Shown piece after piece: positions 6,935 to 8,120 of a DNA stretch of 8,120 bases. The position numbers were made by a program, and so were the translations under genes. This DNA is from Alphaproteobacteria bacterium (GTDB lineage: Bacteria > Pseudomonadota > Alphaproteobacteria > Paracaedibacterales > CAIULA01), in the NCBI GenBank assembly GCA_019751935.1, contig JAIEMR010000167.1, positions 1-8,120 on the forward strand. Direction: 5' to 3'. The stretch's first letter is position 1, and the number at the start of each line of letters is the position of its first letter. The notes beneath the pieces are model-generated. The model ran no database searches and was not told where the DNA came from. It saw nothing but the letters and a program-made list of their open reading frames with translations.

Positions 6935-7375
6935 ATTATTTAGCCCTTATATAAACACACAAGCAAAACTTGAAGCTCAATATGCAGAGATCCTTGTAAA
7001 AGAAGGGCCTCAAATTTTAGGCATTATTTCCAGCAATTATATCAAGTGAGCTATTCAAAATAAAACATCATATTTTACCACTTTAGAAAGATTTGAGGAA
7101 CAAAAAGCAATAAAACTTTTTGATTATTTATTTATATTGTGAATGATTAGATTCTTACTGTAGAGTTCTCAGAATACGTATGCTACTTTTCTATTAATTA
7201 TTACGGTTCTTTATCGCTAGATTATACTATAATTTATGCAGCCTGACAGGCACTATTAAATAGTGAACAAAATCATGATGTCTCTTAGAAAATCATGGAC
7301 ATTATTAATGCAGCGCAATCTCCTAAACAAGTAATAGACATCTTTTAAAACCTTCAATTTTACGCCAAAAATTAA
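6927..7375 (+). pseudogene. Decayed unidentified protein-coding gene
   Basis: ATG at 6927 overlaps the last codons of the aromatic hydroxylase gene by 8 bp, typical of a coupled operon gene. It encodes 40 residues (starting MNKLFSPYIN) to TGA at 7047-7049, after which the same frame continues with protein-like sequence (FTTLERFEEQKAIKLFDYLF) to about 7140. From 7151 a second frame continues with plausible helical sequence (ILTVEFSEYVCYF; KIMDIINAAQSPKQVIDIF), interrupted by TGA 7244-7246, TAG 7286-7288 and TAA 7346-7348, finishing at TAA 7373-7375. This is what one expects of a gene of roughly 145-150 codons that has gained several stops and one frameshift. I do not recognise the family. It might have been a small helical accessory protein of the cluster; that is a guess. 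The surviving 40-codon piece could still be translated. Confidence 0.55.
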
Positions 7376-7405
7376 ACGCTATAATGAAAGAGGAGTTTCC
7401 CAGGG

Positions 7406-7815
7406 ATAAAATATATTCAAGTAAAGAAGCTAGCCGAGAAAGCTTTTCGGCGTTTAACAGGAGTTCTGCCAGTTGCATCCACCAAAATGGTTAAAATCTT
7501 GTCAACTTCTTTGAATGACAAACATACTCAAGATGGCCGCCCAATAAATTTTGTGTTGTGGATATACTTTTGGAAACCTTAGAGCACTACAGAGTATACC
7601 GAACGTATTTTCATGTTGTTCAATCGTATGGCTTGAATGAAAATAGCTGTTACAAGATGATTTACTTGATAAAGGAAACCTTAATCAAAGGTAGGGGGTT
7701 TTCTCTTGCCGAGTGTAAGGTGCCGTTAGGTAAAGATACCTACGCAGAACTTGCTATTATCGATGTGGCTGAATCTCTTTGCTATAAGCCTAAAAAATCA
7801 AAAGGCAAAAATAGT
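7406..7815 (+). pseudogene. Decayed IS5-family transposase (N-terminal two thirds)
   Basis: Recognisable as the HTH plus DDE_Tnp_4 type. From 7406 the frame reads KYIQVKKLAEKAFRRLTG, then TKMVKILS and DKHTQDGRP, the N-terminal helix-turn-helix region. A one-base loss near 7550 shifts to the next frame, which continues VDILLETLEHYRVYRTYFHV, QSYGLNENSCYKMI and IIDVAESLCYKPKK. The family's first catalytic Asp survives in IIDVAES (usual form IDATE), but the later DDE residues are absent: similarity stops near 7815 and unrelated AT-rich sequence follows. The expected start codon is ATA at 7406-7408 rather than ATG, with AGGAG 10 nt before it at 7391-7395, consistent with a mutated start. The open frame from GTG 7558 to 7884 is only the middle of this fossil plus read-through, not an independent gene. 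No terminal inverted repeats or target duplication could be identified. It sits between the decayed gene at 6927 and the CmlA-type gene. Confidence 0.75.
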
Positions 7816-7950
7816 CACTTACTTTTTATATTTTTTTATCAAAAAAACTACAAGTTTAAAAGATATCACATTTACACCTTTTAATTTTTCTCTAAATTTA
7901 TTACTTTTTAGCTGCAATTCTAGCCATCTTAACAAAAAAATTTAGTGGTT
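7816..7950 (+). other. AT-rich spacer upstream of the CmlA-type gene
   Basis: No gene is supported here. It contains runs of T and A and a weak promoter-like TTTACA (7871-7876) with TAAATT (7892-7897) at a short 15-nt spacing. No clear terminator hairpin, inverted repeat or Shine-Dalgarno is seen. The right end of the insertion sequence was probably lost within this stretch. Confidence 0.4.
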
Positions 7951-8120
7951 ATGTATTATTTAAAACCAACGATTAAAGCTGAGCCCCTCATTTGGCAATG
8001 GTACGCATGGTCTTATCTTATCCCTCCTCTCACGGCAGCTTGTAACATTGCCGAGCGACACTTAAAGATCATGCAGTCCTATGTTCAGAATCCACAAATT
8101 CATGCGCAAGCTATAAAAGA
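7951..8120 (+). CDS. CmlA-type MBL-fold diiron beta-hydroxylase, N-terminal part (runs off the window)
   Basis: Only the first 56 codons are inside the window, open to the edge. The sequence starts MYYLKPTIKAEPLIWQWYAW and goes on with AERHLKIMQSYVQNPQIHAQ, which I recognise as the N-terminal domain of large (about 530 aa) metallo-beta-lactamase-fold proteins common in NRP clusters. The characterised member CmlA is a diiron enzyme that beta-hydroxylates a carrier-bound aromatic amino acid (p-aminophenylalanine) in chloramphenicol synthesis. ATG 7951 is the natural start: the paralogous remnant begins at the same residue and a stop at 7943-7945 lies shortly upstream, though no good Shine-Dalgarno is visible. 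If intact beyond the window it is the working copy, with the gene at 5596-6020 its broken duplicate. The metal-binding motif lies outside the window, so the assignment rests on the N-terminal similarity, recalled and not searched. Confidence 0.65.
   Translation, partial: MYYLKPTIKAEPLIWQWYAWSYLIPPLTAACNIAERHLKIMQSYVQNPQIHAQAIK

Noticed and set aside
7047..7049. TGA read through as a sense codon (recoding)
   Set aside because: All intact genes here use TGG for Trp, and the following region also has TAG and TAA stops and a frame change; simple decay explains it.
7805..7832. T-run and A-run around 7820 as a hairpin terminator
   Set aside because: Purely A-T pairing in a low-complexity stretch with no GC stem.
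7558..7884. 108-codon open frame as a stand-alone gene
   Set aside because: Its sequence is the middle of an IS5-type transposase whose N-terminal part is in the neighbouring frame just upstream; the GTG start is artificial.
7751..7945. 64-codon open frame on the plus strand
   Set aside because: Out of frame with the transposase fossil that explains the first part, then only AT-rich spacer; no start signal.

Overview
This is an AT-rich window (roughly one third G+C by eye). It looks like a tailoring and precursor-supply section of a nonribosomal peptide (NRP) gene cluster, in a genome with visible gene decay. The AT bias, degraded genes and transposase fossil suggest a host-associated or intracellular proteobacterium or similar. 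That taxonomic guess is inference; no gene here fixes the lineage. No NRPS megasynthase, RNA gene or CRISPR array lies in the window.

Left part, plus strand (126-2455): an enzyme of the 4-hydroxyphenylpyruvate dioxygenase superfamily whose active-site motifs look more like 4-hydroxymandelate synthase, followed after 14 bp by a fold-type I PLP aminotransferase. Together they resemble the first and last steps of 4-hydroxyphenylglycine formation. The intervening hydroxymandelate oxidase is not in the window.

Middle part, minus strand (5469 down to 2459): an MbtH-like protein, an ABC exporter with fused membrane and ATPase domains, and a SyrP-like TauD/TfdA dioxygenase. They are probably one operon read from a promoter at about 5497-5524. 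It converges on the left pair with only 3 bp between stop codons.

Right part, plus strand (5596-8120): a remnant of a CmlA-type metallo-beta-lactamase-fold diiron hydroxylase gene (internally deleted and frameshifted); an intact pterin-dependent aromatic amino acid hydroxylase; an unrecognised decayed gene (6927-7375); a decayed IS5-type transposase (about 7406-7815); and the first 56 codons of what looks like an intact CmlA-type gene that runs off the window. The remnant and the terminal gene begin with nearly the same DNA, so they are paralogues.

Working model (inference): the aromatic hydroxylase makes or modifies tyrosine; the hydroxymandelate-synthase-like enzyme and aminotransferase turn a tyrosine-derived keto acid into a phenylglycine-type residue; SyrP-like and CmlA-like enzymes hydroxylate carrier-bound residues; MbtH supports the NRPS adenylation domains; and the ABC protein exports the product.
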